In this document: one piece after another, positions 1 through 10,746 of the stretch
Numbering within the stretch: the first letter of the stretch is position 1
Layout of the letters: every line of letters starts with the position of its first letter
Assembly: GCA_903830915.1 (NCBI GenBank)
Contig: CAIKVR010000237.1
Location: forward strand, 1 to 43,701
Direction of reading: 5' to 3'
Origin: an uncultured Bacteroidales bacterium
Lineage (GTDB): Bacteria > Bacteroidota > Bacteroidia > Bacteroidales > Paludibacteraceae
Length of the DNA: 43,701 nucleotides
Notes under the pieces: generated by a model
The model's input: the letters and a program-made list of their open reading frames with translations, nothing else
Database searches by the model: none
Told to the model about the DNA's origin: nothing
Translations under genes and position numbers: made by a program

Positions 1-1097
1 ATACTTGAAACATTAGACCCTGCATAGTTTGAAAATGTCCTTCCATAATATGAACTTTCTGCTTCAATTACAATTTTTTTATTCCATGTTTCTGTTGCCG
101 TATAATTCAAAAGATCTGTTTTATAACAAGTTCCATTGCTCATTTCGTGTGATTGAGAACCACTAAACAATCGATCAGGACTTACAAATTCAGTTCCATA
201 AGTTGATAATAAGGAAGGAACTCCAACCGGTACTCTCAGATTTCCTCTGAAAAAAACATCCCGAACCAGCGTCCATTTTGTTATTTTATCCTGATAAATA
301 GCACCACTATCATTGGGTAATTTTTTATCCGGGAGACTATTGAAATAGGGTGATATTCTGCTATATGCTTCATTCCAGGCCGTATTTGTTGGGAATAAAG
401 CAGTATAAATACTATCCTCGTTCGACAATGCAGCGAGATTATCAGTTACTTTGTTTGTGTATTTGAAAACAGAGTCTACAAACACACCATTGTTATAACT
501 CAAATTAGTATTTAATTCTTTGGTAGTTAGAGAGTTGATATAGCTTTTAAATTCATCAATTCCAGTTGCTTCATTTAAAAATTCCCAAAAATTAGTTTTA
601 TATGGTACAAATTTATTTATTACATGTATAATCCCATTTTTCATTGCATGATCTGGCTCAACTATAATATTACCATCTAATGATAACTTTCCATTTGTCA
701 TCCCAAAAGTCAATAACTTCTTATTTATCATGGTCATAACCTTATTTGCATTGTGTATTTCAACTGTAGGGTGTGAATATTTAGTAATATGATTTTCTAC
801 TATTCTTCTGATAGCAACAGAATCATTCAGGTTCACATTTACCAGCGTTGAATCAAGCGGAACCCACACAGTAAAGGTTTGTGATTGATTAAGGATAGAA
901 TCATAACCCGTTCGGTGTAACATAGAATCAAATCTAGCAAAGTCTGGTCTTGAATGAATATATTGATATAAAGTCATATCGCTTTTCTGAAGTGATGTTG
1001 CAGAATAATGATCGTTCCATTCATCCTTACAAGAAAAAAATGTAATATTCATGAACAGAATTATGATTAAAACTGGATAATTATTTGTAAATTTCAT
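1..1097 (-). CDS. FAS1 (fasciclin) domain lipoprotein, C-terminus beyond window
   Basis: The reading frame starts at the ATG at 1097 and stays open to the window edge, so the C-terminal part is missing. The first 23 residues form a lipoprotein signal ending in FFSC, followed by acidic residues, as expected for an outer-membrane-anchored lipoprotein. The next roughly 170 residues look like a FAS1 domain: there is a 'TLYQYI' start region, a 'FTVWVPLDSTL' strand and a 'MKNGIIHVINKFV' end motif. A second FAS1-like stretch follows from about residue 190. It is the last visible gene of the SusC/SusD operon, 39 bases after the previous FAS1 gene, and is probably a surface glycan- or matrix-binding accessory protein. 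The binding partner cannot be read from the sequence. Confidence 0.8.
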   Translation of the reverse strand, partial: MKFTNNYPVLIIILFMNITFFSCKDEWNDHYSATSLQKSDMTLYQYIHSRPDFARFDSMLHRTGYDSILNQSQTFTVWVPLDSTLVNVNLNDSVAIRRIVENHITKYSHPTVEIHNANKVMTMINKKLLTFGMTNGKLSLDGNIIVEPDHAMKNGIIHVINKFVPYKTNFWEFLNEATGIDEFKSYINSLTTKELNTNLSYNNGVFVDSVFKYTNKVTDNLAALSNEDSIYTALFPTNTAWNEAYSRISPYFNSLPDKKLPNDSGAIYQDKITKWTLVRDVFFRGNLRVPVGVPSLLSTYGTEFVSPDRLFSGSQSHEMSNGTCYKTDLLNYTATETWNKKIVIEAESSYYGRTFSNYAGSNVSS

Positions 1098-1136
1098 ATT
1101 ATATAATTATTTAAGCATTGACATTTCTTTCACCTT

Positions 1137-3077
1137 TTAGTATATATCTTCGGCTTCTATTGCACTCGTTGGTATAAATTCCATATAATCGAACATAAAT
1201 TCACCTGTACTTAATCCTTTTACCATAAATTTATGATTTGTAGCAGTGGGGAAAGTATAAATACCGATAATTTTCCTTAATGCAGCACTACTATATCTCG
1301 CATTCTGACCCGAAGACCATCCGGTTACCACAACTTTAAAGCAAGCAGGACCTTTCATAAAGCCACGGTTTCTCATCATCTTATCATTTTCATATCCATT
1401 TGGATCGGCTGCATTGGTACCGGGTGATTCATAGCCTATTGATATGTTGGTGGCATAAGTATTCATATTAAGTGGAACACCGCATGGAACATCATCAAAG
1501 TACAATTGTGCCACACCTCTTTTACCATTTGTCAGGTATCCAAATCTTACTTCATAATTCCCTGCCGGAATTGGGGGCGTTGTAATTGTGAAGTTATACA
1601 ATTTACCGGATGTGGCATTCAGGAAAATCTCATCACCCTGATAATCCTGATACTTTGTATAGGGTGTAAGGTATCCTACAACAGTTTCGTCAGAACAACT
1701 GATACGTTCAACATACCCTTTTGGTAAAAGGAATTGACTATTCGGTGCAGTGTTACCTTTACCTCTCATATCATTGTTTGTAAGTTCGGGGAAGAAACTT
1801 GCTGCATCGAAACGCAATCTTTTACTTGAAATAACATTATGAAACTCCTTATTGTATGTAAGTATTCCTGTCAATTGGTGATACACACCATTAGTGGCAT
1901 CTTTGTCGGAGTTTGAAAGTAAAACAGTAACTGATTTATCCGTTTCCGGTATTCTGTTTATTAAATTTGTTTCATTAGTTCCACCTTTACGGGTAACTTC
2001 AATCAATGTACCGGGACACATCGTTTCAATATATTCATATATATTCAGCCCAGCTTTATCAATCATGTGTGAATTTGAATACATATTATATTTGTCAATC
2101 AATCCACTAACACTCAGTCTTTTATTAATTAAGTGATAGGATATAAACCTGTTTAAACTATTTCTGCGATCTGTCACATCTGATATTCCGGCATCTTCGG
2201 GATATACTTCATCATAAACAGTTTTGGCATAATTTTTCAAATCCTCCAACGTAAAAATGTTATAACTGTGATAAGTTTCATCACTTTCAATCAAAACTGT
2301 ATATCCATATTTTCTGGCAGTTGGCAATTGTTGAAAATACCAGTTGTTATTGGCTATTGCCTGTTCGTACGAAACGGATATTAAACTTGTGTAAAGCAAT
2401 GAATTATAACTTTTATCTCTGTCTTTCATCAAAGAATCAGACATGTGAGTTTCTATCAGAGCCCGATAAAATACTGTGAATAAAGAATTCTTAGAAATTT
2501 CTTCTACTATTCCAAAGCTTGTTGGATCCAATACATGATTTATTTTATGAATTATACCGTTATGAACAAGTATGTCATGTTTAATTATTTCTGCTGCATT
2601 ATTAATTTTAAGAGCCCCTGTAACACTATCGACTGATATAGTAAGGTATCTTTCGCCCATAGTTAGTTCGGGGAGTTGCCCTTTCCCCAAATCTGAGTAT
2701 TTCAATACTGAACCACTGATTAGATGATAGTATGCTATCAGTTTCATCGAGTCCAACGAAAAATCAGTCAACGCCTTTTTACCTTTTAAATGGTAATAAT
2801 TAAACATAGCCTGATTATCAGGAGCAAAACAAGTATATGTTCCATAAGAATTTAGCAATCCATTTACTTTAGTTGTATCCAGAAGTTTTGCAAATTCGGA
2901 GAAATCTGTTGAATCCTTAAGGTATTGTCCCATCATTTTGTCAGTAAATGTATAGAGGCTTTCATCTGCAATTTTAGGGTCGCAAGAAGAGAATAATCCA
3001 ATCATTAAAAACATTACAATCGAAATAAAACATAATGCTTTATTTGCTCCTATTAATTTTGAGATTATCTGTTTCAT
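1137..3077 (-). CDS. FAS1 domain lipoprotein with C-terminal binding-like module
   Basis: This 646-residue protein has a lipoprotein signal whose lipobox is LFSSC at about residue 32. Residues of about 40-190 form a clear FAS1 domain ('GTYTCFAPDNQAM' and 'VHNGIIHKINHVL'). A second, more divergent FAS1 unit runs from about 195 to 415. The last 220 residues are beta-rich and resemble the carbohydrate-binding-like modules found after FAS1 domains in SusC/SusD loci, but I cannot assign a family. It lies 19 bases after the SusD-like gene and 39 bases before another FAS1 gene. In a typical polysaccharide utilization locus this position holds a surface glycan-binding protein, so a binding role at the cell surface is inferred. 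Confidence 0.85.
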   Translation of the reverse strand: MKQIISKLIGANKALCFISIVMFLMIGLFSSCDPKIADESLYTFTDKMMGQYLKDSTDFSEFAKLLDTTKVNGLLNSYGTYTCFAPDNQAMFNYYHLKGKKALTDFSLDSMKLIAYYHLISGSVLKYSDLGKGQLPELTMGERYLTISVDSVTGALKINNAAEIIKHDILVHNGIIHKINHVLDPTSFGIVEEISKNSLFTVFYRALIETHMSDSLMKDRDKSYNSLLYTSLISVSYEQAIANNNWYFQQLPTARKYGYTVLIESDETYHSYNIFTLEDLKNYAKTVYDEVYPEDAGISDVTDRRNSLNRFISYHLINKRLSVSGLIDKYNMYSNSHMIDKAGLNIYEYIETMCPGTLIEVTRKGGTNETNLINRIPETDKSVTVLLSNSDKDATNGVYHQLTGILTYNKEFHNVISSKRLRFDAASFFPELTNNDMRGKGNTAPNSQFLLPKGYVERISCSDETVVGYLTPYTKYQDYQGDEIFLNATSGKLYNFTITTPPIPAGNYEVRFGYLTNGKRGVAQLYFDDVPCGVPLNMNTYATNISIGYESPGTNAADPNGYENDKMMRNRGFMKGPACFKVVVTGWSSGQNARYSSAALRKIIGIYTFPTATNHKFMVKGLSTGEFMFDYMEFIPTSAIEAEDIY

Positions 3078-3096
3078 TTAGAGTAATTATTGACGT

Positions 3097-4728
3097 TTAA
3101 CGAATTGAAGTACTGGTAGTTTGCTCGTAAAATGGATTCTGTTTCAATTTTGAATTTGCTTCCAATTCAGATTTTGCAACAGGCATATACATGGCATCTA
3201 ATGTTTGAGCTGTACTAGTTCCGGTTGTACCGGATGCTTTATGATTAATATAATCATTTAACGAATTTACAGATTTGTCACGTCGTGCAACCCGAACCAA
3301 ATCAAACCATCTCTTACCTTCAAACATTAGTTCTCTCTGACGCTCACGCAATACTAATTTTTCTACTTCCGGCTGGCTGGCATAATTCTCAAATCTCAAC
3401 GAATCCTGACCATCATTTGATCGCATATAGGTTTTATTAACACAAGTAACTGCAAGCTTAAGGTTATCCTGACCATCAAGTTGAGTAAGTGCTTCAGCTT
3501 TCATCAAGATGATATCTGATAATCGATAAATAATCCAGTTAGCCGTATTATTTCGATAATAATAGGATAGAGAAATACCACCGGTTCCGGTTAATTCTGT
3601 GCAAAGCCGACCACCATACTTGAAAATAAAGTATTTACCGGATGACCGTCCCATATTTACATTCAAGAAATCTCTTGCCCTGATATCAGTTGCACTTTCT
3701 GTTATAGATGAAGTTAACTTATAGCCAAAAGGACTGTTAGCTCCTGCAATTTTATCTTCATAATCGTATCCTAAGGTTGTTGGTAGAGCAATTTCACCAT
3801 AATTATCACCACTATAACCATACAGATTATTAACAGGATTATTAACTTGCTGCTTGTCATCAAATTGTAATTCAAGAATGCTTTCTGATGAATTTCCAAC
3901 GGAGAAAACCTGTGAATACATTATCGTACCATCAAGAAGTTTCAGTTTATTGTCAGACAAAACCAAATTACAAGCTTCAATACAATTGTTCAAATCATCG
4001 ATTTTTGTTGTGCTGTTTGTGTCAGAAGCTTTCCATAGATAAATATCAGCTAATAAAGAATTTACAGCATTCAGCGTAAATCGACCTTTGTTATTTGCTT
4101 TTGTTCCATATTCGCTGATTGCATATTTTTGGGCATATTTCAAGTCCATAATAAGCGAATCAATAATAACTGAGCCATCTGTTTTTGCAACATTGAATTC
4201 CTGAGTATCTTCTATTGAGGCTTGTGTTACGTATGGAACATCGCGAAATGAACGAACCAAATAAAAATAGGCTAATGCCCTCACTGACATAGCTTCAGCC
4301 TGAACTCTGTGTAAGTCATCAGTTGTAAAATTATTATCCCGATTTATAACTACCGGTGCATAGTGTAAAACAGTATTACAATAATTTATGACGTTGTAAA
4401 AAGAGCCCCATTTTGCAAAAGCATTATCGGGGGTTAAATCACCGTTCAACATCTTTTGCATGTCATAACGTGAATTAGCAAAACCGGTTCCGGATGTCAT
4501 GTTATCCGATCGTAATTCACCCCAAACAATCATACGATATACAGCATCGTCTACTGTCAAAGCTTTATAACAAGATGCCAAAACAGCTTGAACATCCGTT
4601 TCGTTTTTCCAGTAGTTCTCTAAAATAATCTGACTTTCTGGTTTCACATCTAACCAATCTGTACACCCGGTTATTCCCAATATTGCTATTAACGGAATGA
4701 TTTTTATATATAATTTGTTGATTTTCAT
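3097..4728 (-). CDS. SusD/RagB-family outer-membrane lipoprotein
   Basis: This 543-residue protein is a SusD-like nutrient-binding lipoprotein that caps its partner SusC barrel and captures oligosaccharide at the cell surface. The signal peptide ends in GITGC at about residue 22. Family features are visible: the 'TDWLDVKPES' start, a 'RALAYFYLVRSFRDVPYV' helix near residues 150-167, the 'RLSDIILMKAEAL' helix and 'ERQRELMFEGKRWFDLVR' near residues 460-480. The ending 'MYMPVAKSELEANSKLKQNPFY' region matches the usual SusD C-terminus. Length is normal for the family. It follows the SusC gene by 21 bases, so the two are co-transcribed. Confidence 0.95.
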   Translation of the reverse strand: MKINKLYIKIIPLIAILGITGCTDWLDVKPESQIILENYWKNETDVQAVLASCYKALTVDDAVYRMIVWGELRSDNMTSGTGFANSRYDMQKMLNGDLTPDNAFAKWGSFYNVINYCNTVLHYAPVVINRDNNFTTDDLHRVQAEAMSVRALAYFYLVRSFRDVPYVTQASIEDTQEFNVAKTDGSVIIDSLIMDLKYAQKYAISEYGTKANNKGRFTLNAVNSLLADIYLWKASDTNSTTKIDDLNNCIEACNLVLSDNKLKLLDGTIMYSQVFSVGNSSESILELQFDDKQQVNNPVNNLYGYSGDNYGEIALPTTLGYDYEDKIAGANSPFGYKLTSSITESATDIRARDFLNVNMGRSSGKYFIFKYGGRLCTELTGTGGISLSYYYRNNTANWIIYRLSDIILMKAEALTQLDGQDNLKLAVTCVNKTYMRSNDGQDSLRFENYASQPEVEKLVLRERQRELMFEGKRWFDLVRVARRDKSVNSLNDYINHKASGTTGTSTAQTLDAMYMPVAKSELEANSKLKQNPFYEQTTSTSIR

Positions 4729-4749
4729 AGAAATATATTGAATTTTGTA

Positions 4750-7700
4750 TTACAAACCTACTGTCACTCCAAGGGTAAAGTCTTTTGATCTGGGTGTTTG
4801 AGAGTTATCAGTGCTTAATCCTATTGAACCATACCCAACCTCCGGATCTACTCCTGTGTATTTAGACCAACAAATCAAATTATTAAATGTAAGATATAAG
4901 CTTAGTTTATTAACACTGAACTTCTTTAATAATTTAGGTGGCACTGAATAATTAAAAGTCAGATACTTAAATCGTAAAAAAGAACCATCTTCAACATAAC
5001 GATCACTCCCCAACCAGTTATAACCCCAATTATGTAATGCTCTCGGCATTTGAGTTTCGTCCCCGTCTTTTCTCCAACGCCAGTTTACTGCAATACTTTG
5101 ATTATTATCAAAATACATATTTTCAGCAGCCATCCGGGCAGCATTTATAATTTTATTCCCATACCTGAAATTGAAAAACATGGTACATGTCAGATTCTTG
5201 TATCGGAATGAAGGTCCAAAACCACCATTTATTTTCGGATTAGAGTTACCTAAATACACAATATCCAATTCATCAATACTTCCATCATGATTAACATCTT
5301 CATAAATTGCATCTCCACCCCGGAATTTATAGGGTGTTCCTCCATTTTTACCATAATAATTAAACCATACAGGTTTTGGATTTCCATCCCGATCAGTAAT
5401 CACATTTCCCTGTGCATCTTTTGCAACCGGTGCATTTGTGTGATCAGAGCTATATTGATCATATTTATAAACCCCTTTATATCTGAATCCATAAATGGAA
5501 CCAAAAGAATTACCTTCCTGTACACGCGTTAAATATGACCCATTTCCATAATTAAAGTCACCGTTGTAACTATCCAAAAGTCTTTGATCCAGCTCAACCA
5601 GCGTATTTGTATAATTAGCGAGATTAAATTTGAAGTCTATACTAAAGTCTTTTGTTTTGATAAATCTATTTGCATAAAAATTAATTTCCCAACCATTATT
5701 GTTCATTGTACCTCCATTAATATATGATTCTGATCCGAAACCTGAAGAGGCGGGAATCTGTACATTACTAAACAATAAATCTTTTGTTTGTTTTTTATAA
5801 AAATTGATATCAAATACATATTTATCATCAAACAAGCCTAAATCAATCCCATAATTAAAAGAAGTGGTTGTTTCCCATTTCAGGTTGCTCAATCGTAAGG
5901 TGGCAGGTTTAATGGCAATATTATCAGCATAAGTTCCATACGTTTCATAACGACTAAAATGCAGATATTCAGCACCGGGTTGATTTCCGCTAACACCCCA
6001 TGCCGGACGAAATGCAAGCATACTTAACCAGTCTTTTTTTGCTGAAGCCATAAATGGTTCATCTGAAAAAATATATTTAAGGGATATACCTGGAAAATTA
6101 CCCCATTTATTTGCAGCTCCAAATTTTGTACTCCCATCCATTCGGAAAGTTCCATCGATTATATACCTTGATTTATAGGCATAGTGACCTCGTAGCATAT
6201 ATGCTGCTGATCGCCATGGATAATGACTGGAATAAGCCGAAGCAAGATAGCCTGTACCGGATGCATCTATTGCTTCTGCTGAAGGTAAAGAATACGTTAC
6301 TATACCCTGACTTGCAGAATTCCCAAAATTTGTCTGAAATGAACCATACAAAAGCAAACTATGATCTTTATCTTCAAATTTAGGTTGCCAGGCAATATTA
6401 GCATCCGTATAAATTGTCAGATTTTCAGAATCATAATTCTCTGCCCTGTTTACTCCGGAGGTGTTCCAAACAAAGTTTGATACTTCCTGAGGAAGAAACA
6501 TGGTCGTTTTACTGTTATTAATATCAAACGAAACATACATGCTGTAACGTAACATTGATTTTTGTGGATCTAAAAGGTCGTATTGCATTCGGAATGTTGG
6601 TAAAATTCTGAATGATTGTAATCGATTTGTTGCTAGATTTGCTAATGCAATAGGGTTTTTCAAATTGCGTTGATCTGATGACAATGTCGACGTAACCGGA
6701 ATGTTATAGGATGTATTTGTATTAACTCCATTAGCATCCTGAGCATAAATGCTAACATTCGGCATTTTGCGATAAGCAATACTTAAAAGATTCTCATAGT
6801 TTCTGTAGTTATCTGAATTTGTCAACGAAAATTCAGAAATAAATTTGATTCGATCAGAAACCTGATACTCTAAGTACGCCCTTGAAGATATCCTTCTCAG
6901 TCTCTGCCCTATAACAGTTCCTGTCTGATCAAAATAACCACCCGAAACGCGATAAGTAGCCCTTTCGCCACCGCCTGATAGCGTAACATAATGATCATTT
7001 ATGTTTCCAACCTGAGCAACTTCATTTACCCAATTGATGTTGTTGTTATAATTTTGATAATCAGGGAAATTAGGGTCATAGTTATATTCATCAATGTCTG
7101 ATGCAGTTCTATCCTGTTTCGGATTAAAATAGGCCTGCTTCATCAACATCGTAAAATCTCCACCATTGAGCATATTCAATCCCTGAGGCTGCACAGTTCT
7201 GGTGAAACGATAAGAATACTCCAAATGGGTTGGCCCCGATGTACCTTTCTTAGTTGTAATCATTAATACACCATTAGCACCTTTTGAACCCCATATTGCA
7301 GAAGCAGCAGCATCCTTAAGAACTGTGATTTCAAGAATATCATCAGGATTAATACTTAACATACTTGCATATTGTTCCTGATTTGAGTTGGCAAAATCAA
7401 AATTTGGATCTACCTGAGCCTCATAAGGAACACCGTTCACTACAATCAACGGCTGACTATTTCCATTTATGGATGTTACACCACGAATTCTCATGGATGT
7501 TCCACTTCCGGGGTCGCCGGAATTTGATACAATATCTAACCCGGCAATACGACCCTGAAGAGCTTCATCGACCGATGAAACCTGCAAACCCTCGAACTCC
7601 TTTGCACTAATAGTTTGCATAGCTGTACCAATTTCTCGTTGAGGAATTGAATATCCGCCCTGACTTTGTTTTTTGCTGGCTACAACTTCTACTCCCTCTT

Positions 7701-8076
7701 TTAAATATGACTTGTCATCAAGAACTACATTAATAACATTCTTGCTGTTAATTTTCACAATTTGTTTTTCAAAACCTACATATTGTATTGAAAGACTGTT
7801 CTTTGGATTTTTTACTTTTAACACATAGTGGCCATTAATATCTGTTGTTGTTCCTGTCATAACACGGTTATTGATGTCAATTTCGGCAACTGAAACACCT
7901 ATTAAAGCTTCTTTGTCAAGGTTTGAGATTATTTTCCCCTGTATAATCATAGCAGACTGAGCATTTACAGTTACTGCAACAATAAATAAATTACAGAAGA
8001 TAAATATAATCTTTAAAGGCCTGATCCAAGTAAATTTATTGTCTTGAATATTTTCTTTTCTGTTCAAATGTATCAT
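4750..8076 (-). CDS. SusC/RagA-family TonB-linked outer-membrane transporter
   Basis: This 1108-residue protein is a SusC-type TonB-dependent transporter that imports oligosaccharides through the outer membrane together with the SusD protein encoded next. A signal peptide ends near residue 40 (VTVNAQ). A carboxypeptidase-regulatory-like domain follows at about 45-115 ('GHYVLKVKN', 'IQYVGFEKQIVKI'). The plug domain runs from about 145 to 270 ('VDEALQGRIAGLDIV', 'SMRIRGVTSINGN', 'VLKDAAASAIWGSKGANGV'). The rest is beta-barrel, ending in 'SKDFTLGVTVGL' with the family's terminal aromatic or hydrophobic strand. Its start lies 2 bases after the stop of the upstream FAS1 gene, which implies translational coupling. 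The likely substrate, beta-1,3-glucan, is inferred only from the GH128-type gene in the same operon. Confidence 0.95.
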   Translation of the reverse strand: MIHLNRKENIQDNKFTWIRPLKIIFIFCNLFIVAVTVNAQSAMIIQGKIISNLDKEALIGVSVAEIDINNRVMTGTTTDINGHYVLKVKNPKNSLSIQYVGFEKQIVKINSKNVINVVLDDKSYLKEGVEVVASKKQSQGGYSIPQREIGTAMQTISAKEFEGLQVSSVDEALQGRIAGLDIVSNSGDPGSGTSMRIRGVTSINGNSQPLIVVNGVPYEAQVDPNFDFANSNQEQYASMLSINPDDILEITVLKDAAASAIWGSKGANGVLMITTKKGTSGPTHLEYSYRFTRTVQPQGLNMLNGGDFTMLMKQAYFNPKQDRTASDIDEYNYDPNFPDYQNYNNNINWVNEVAQVGNINDHYVTLSGGGERATYRVSGGYFDQTGTVIGQRLRRISSRAYLEYQVSDRIKFISEFSLTNSDNYRNYENLLSIAYRKMPNVSIYAQDANGVNTNTSYNIPVTSTLSSDQRNLKNPIALANLATNRLQSFRILPTFRMQYDLLDPQKSMLRYSMYVSFDINNSKTTMFLPQEVSNFVWNTSGVNRAENYDSENLTIYTDANIAWQPKFEDKDHSLLLYGSFQTNFGNSASQGIVTYSLPSAEAIDASGTGYLASAYSSHYPWRSAAYMLRGHYAYKSRYIIDGTFRMDGSTKFGAANKWGNFPGISLKYIFSDEPFMASAKKDWLSMLAFRPAWGVSGNQPGAEYLHFSRYETYGTYADNIAIKPATLRLSNLKWETTTSFNYGIDLGLFDDKYVFDINFYKKQTKDLLFSNVQIPASSGFGSESYINGGTMNNNGWEINFYANRFIKTKDFSIDFKFNLANYTNTLVELDQRLLDSYNGDFNYGNGSYLTRVQEGNSFGSIYGFRYKGVYKYDQYSSDHTNAPVAKDAQGNVITDRDGNPKPVWFNYYGKNGGTPYKFRGGDAIYEDVNHDGSIDELDIVYLGNSNPKINGGFGPSFRYKNLTCTMFFNFRYGNKIINAARMAAENMYFDNNQSIAVNWRWRKDGDETQMPRALHNWGYNWLGSDRYVEDGSFLRFKYLTFNYSVPPKLLKKFSVNKLSLYLTFNNLICWSKYTGVDPEVGYGSIGLSTDNSQTPRSKDFTLGVTVGL

Positions 8077-8078
8077 GA

Positions 8079-10709
8079 TTATTCAAATTTCAGGATGTTA
8101 TCAATCTGATGAACTACAGCAGAAGCACTTGCTGTAAGAGTTGAACTACTAAATAATGCACCGGTAGCAGACCCGGTTCCATCTACATTTTTATATTGGG
8201 TTGTAACTGCACCACTGGTGTAATTTCCAAAAATAAAATCTTTAACTATCAAATTGTACAATCCATTGTCTTTGACAACATGAGCTTGCTTTGTAGTTCC
8301 ATCGTTTGTATCCATAGTTAATGTCAATGTATTGCCATCGCCATGAACACCAATTTTAAGAAATCTGGTTTTGGCTGTATTGTAATATGTAGTTGCATTG
8401 TCTTCTTTCAACGCTGCCGATTGATATTGACTATTGACAATCTGTTCTGTAAACACCGCGTTATCCTGAAAATGATATTTTAGGAAACGAATTAATTTAT
8501 GCATTGCAGCTTTCTGAGCTGTTCTTTGTGCAGCTGTTGAGATTGGCATAGCGTTGATTGCATCCCATGATTGAAGTTCACCTGTCTGAATCGCATTATC
8601 GATAACACTATTTAATGGCACATATACCGTGTAACGATAAGCATTAAAAAACCGGATACGATAATCAATTCCTTGTTGAGTAAAAATCGAGTCAGTAGGA
8701 GCTCCATTAAGCAAATTGAAGAAACTACTGAATTGAGGTTCGCTGAGTAATAATTTATAAACTGATTTTAGAGCAGGTTCAATCGGTTTATCAAGGAAAT
8801 AGGTATTACCATTGGTTTGTGAATAGAAGTTGGTTGTATTTGATACTGTGCTGTTAACCAAGTCGTTGCCGCCCTGAACTTTTAATGAAGAACCTGAACC
8901 TGAAACTTTTACGATGTCATTTGCTTTAGTAACATAGTAGTTGCTCCCCGACTCAACATTTCCTACAACAATATGACTATCTAATAAACTCCACAGACGG
9001 TTACGAACCAAATTAGCTACACTCCCACTTGCATTACCTGCAATAAATCCGACTGAGTCCCCTACTAAACCATTGGTTTTGTTGTACTTATATATGGTTG
9101 CATTTACAACATTATTCTTCACATCCCACCAAAATTTCAACATTCCTTGTACATCCTGTCCATAAGCTATTGGATCGATGTATTTTGAGAAATACTCATC
9201 TGTTGGAATAAATAAGCTGTATTTATTAGCCATTGAATTCAAATACAGTCTGTAAAACTCGAAGTTTGTTCCACTGGAACTTGTTTCAAAACATTTAATA
9301 GCCCATTTCATTATTTTGGTATTATCACTAAATAAAACCGGACCATACACTGAAATAAAGTCTACAGGGGGATAAACCTGATTAGTAACATAAACCTCGC
9401 CATTTACACCTGTGTATGAACTGGTTATATGACTTTTTTCAACCGGCAATTTATAGTTTTCGGCATCAACCATTAGGTTAAATTTGCTTGGCACAGTTTC
9501 TATAAGTGATGTCCGCATGTGACGTTTAATTAACGGTACAACTATTTCATCTGGAACATTATCCCAGGTAATAAAGCGCTCTTTTAATAATTTCCCGAGG
9601 GGGCTATTAAAGTAATTATTCATTGCATCATTTGATGGCACAAACATTGCGGCCATATCAGCCTCTACAGCTCCCTGAGTATAATCATTCCACCCCGGAT
9701 CATACGCTAACAGATTGGGAACCAATGTCACACCGTCTGGATAATATTTTGTTCCTGAATTTGATTTTGAAACTGTAAATGCATTAGGTCCCAAACTTGA
9801 AAAATAATGCTTCGTAAATATGGAATCCGTAAATTCAGGATGCAATTGTTTATAAACCAAGGTGTTGGCAGCATCAAAATAAGGAGCACAAAAACGATCA
9901 AGAAGTTTTGCAAATATTTTAGTATCAGGATTATTTTCGATATACTCAGCCATATTTACTGGCGGAATAAGTACCTTATCCAGAACATTAATGTATCCGT
10001 TCTTACAAACTATATCTTTTTTTGTAATTTTAATATTGAAAATATGAGAATCATAAAGTAAACGGGTTAAACCATGTGTCAACACTGAAAAATCCTCATT
10101 AGTGAAAGCATATTTGTTTAAGAATTTTTGAGTAAAAAAAACTAATGGGACAGTTGTGTTGTCCTTCATTAAATGAAGTCCTTTCGTTATATATTTCGCC
10201 CAAAATGGATTGTCCGGGAGTTTATCACCCGATTCGAAAGGAATGGTGTCAAGTGCCGAGAGTTCTGTTTCACAACGCATAGCCATACCTTCGTTTAGAG
10301 TTCCACCTAAATTGTAATTAGATAAGGTCTCATTTAGATATGCATTATTCAACATTGAATACTTAAATATCATTTTTTTTTGCGCCGGTGTCAGTTGACT
10401 ATAATTATCTATACCCCAGGAGTTGCTTTGATAAAAAACATTAAAAGCACTATCATTTGCAACAAACAATGTTTTACTTCCTGTAAGTTTCAAAACTTCA
10501 GTATAACCAAGATCATCAATCAATTTTATGTAATTAGTGAAATGACCGTCAGTTTTAAGATAATCATAAATATTTGAGCCTAACCAACTTGGCTCAGTTT
10601 TATCGTATAAATAATCATCCTGACAGGAATTAAACAAAAAAATATTGACAGCCAACATTATCAACAATAGTAGTCGTTGATAAAAAGCATTCTTCAAGTT
10701 GTTCTTCAT
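8079..10709 (-). CDS. Large multi-FAS1 domain lipoprotein
   Basis: This 876-residue protein starts with a lipoprotein signal whose lipobox is LFNSC at about residue 29. Repeated FAS1-like units follow, each marked by a short 'YKLLL..PQFSSFF' or 'FAKLLDRF' opening helix, a 'TLFVANDSAFN' or 'YSLFIPTDEYF' strand, and a closing 'vlnkVLIPP' or 'HQIDNILKF' segment. I count about four or five units, several divergent. Its place before SusC, rather than after SusD, is unusual. FAS1 domains elsewhere mediate adhesion to polysaccharide or protein. A role in surface binding for the adjacent SusC/SusD transporter is inferred, not shown. Confidence 0.85.
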   Translation of the reverse strand: MKNNLKNAFYQRLLLLIMLAVNIFLFNSCQDDYLYDKTEPSWLGSNIYDYLKTDGHFTNYIKLIDDLGYTEVLKLTGSKTLFVANDSAFNVFYQSNSWGIDNYSQLTPAQKKMIFKYSMLNNAYLNETLSNYNLGGTLNEGMAMRCETELSALDTIPFESGDKLPDNPFWAKYITKGLHLMKDNTTVPLVFFTQKFLNKYAFTNEDFSVLTHGLTRLLYDSHIFNIKITKKDIVCKNGYINVLDKVLIPPVNMAEYIENNPDTKIFAKLLDRFCAPYFDAANTLVYKQLHPEFTDSIFTKHYFSSLGPNAFTVSKSNSGTKYYPDGVTLVPNLLAYDPGWNDYTQGAVEADMAAMFVPSNDAMNNYFNSPLGKLLKERFITWDNVPDEIVVPLIKRHMRTSLIETVPSKFNLMVDAENYKLPVEKSHITSSYTGVNGEVYVTNQVYPPVDFISVYGPVLFSDNTKIMKWAIKCFETSSSGTNFEFYRLYLNSMANKYSLFIPTDEYFSKYIDPIAYGQDVQGMLKFWWDVKNNVVNATIYKYNKTNGLVGDSVGFIAGNASGSVANLVRNRLWSLLDSHIVVGNVESGSNYYVTKANDIVKVSGSGSSLKVQGGNDLVNSTVSNTTNFYSQTNGNTYFLDKPIEPALKSVYKLLLSEPQFSSFFNLLNGAPTDSIFTQQGIDYRIRFFNAYRYTVYVPLNSVIDNAIQTGELQSWDAINAMPISTAAQRTAQKAAMHKLIRFLKYHFQDNAVFTEQIVNSQYQSAALKEDNATTYYNTAKTRFLKIGVHGDGNTLTLTMDTNDGTTKQAHVVKDNGLYNLIVKDFIFGNYTSGAVTTQYKNVDGTGSATGALFSSSTLTASASAVVHQIDNILKFE

Positions 10710-10746
10710 TTTAAATCAATTCTTTAGATATGTAGTTTTTAATATA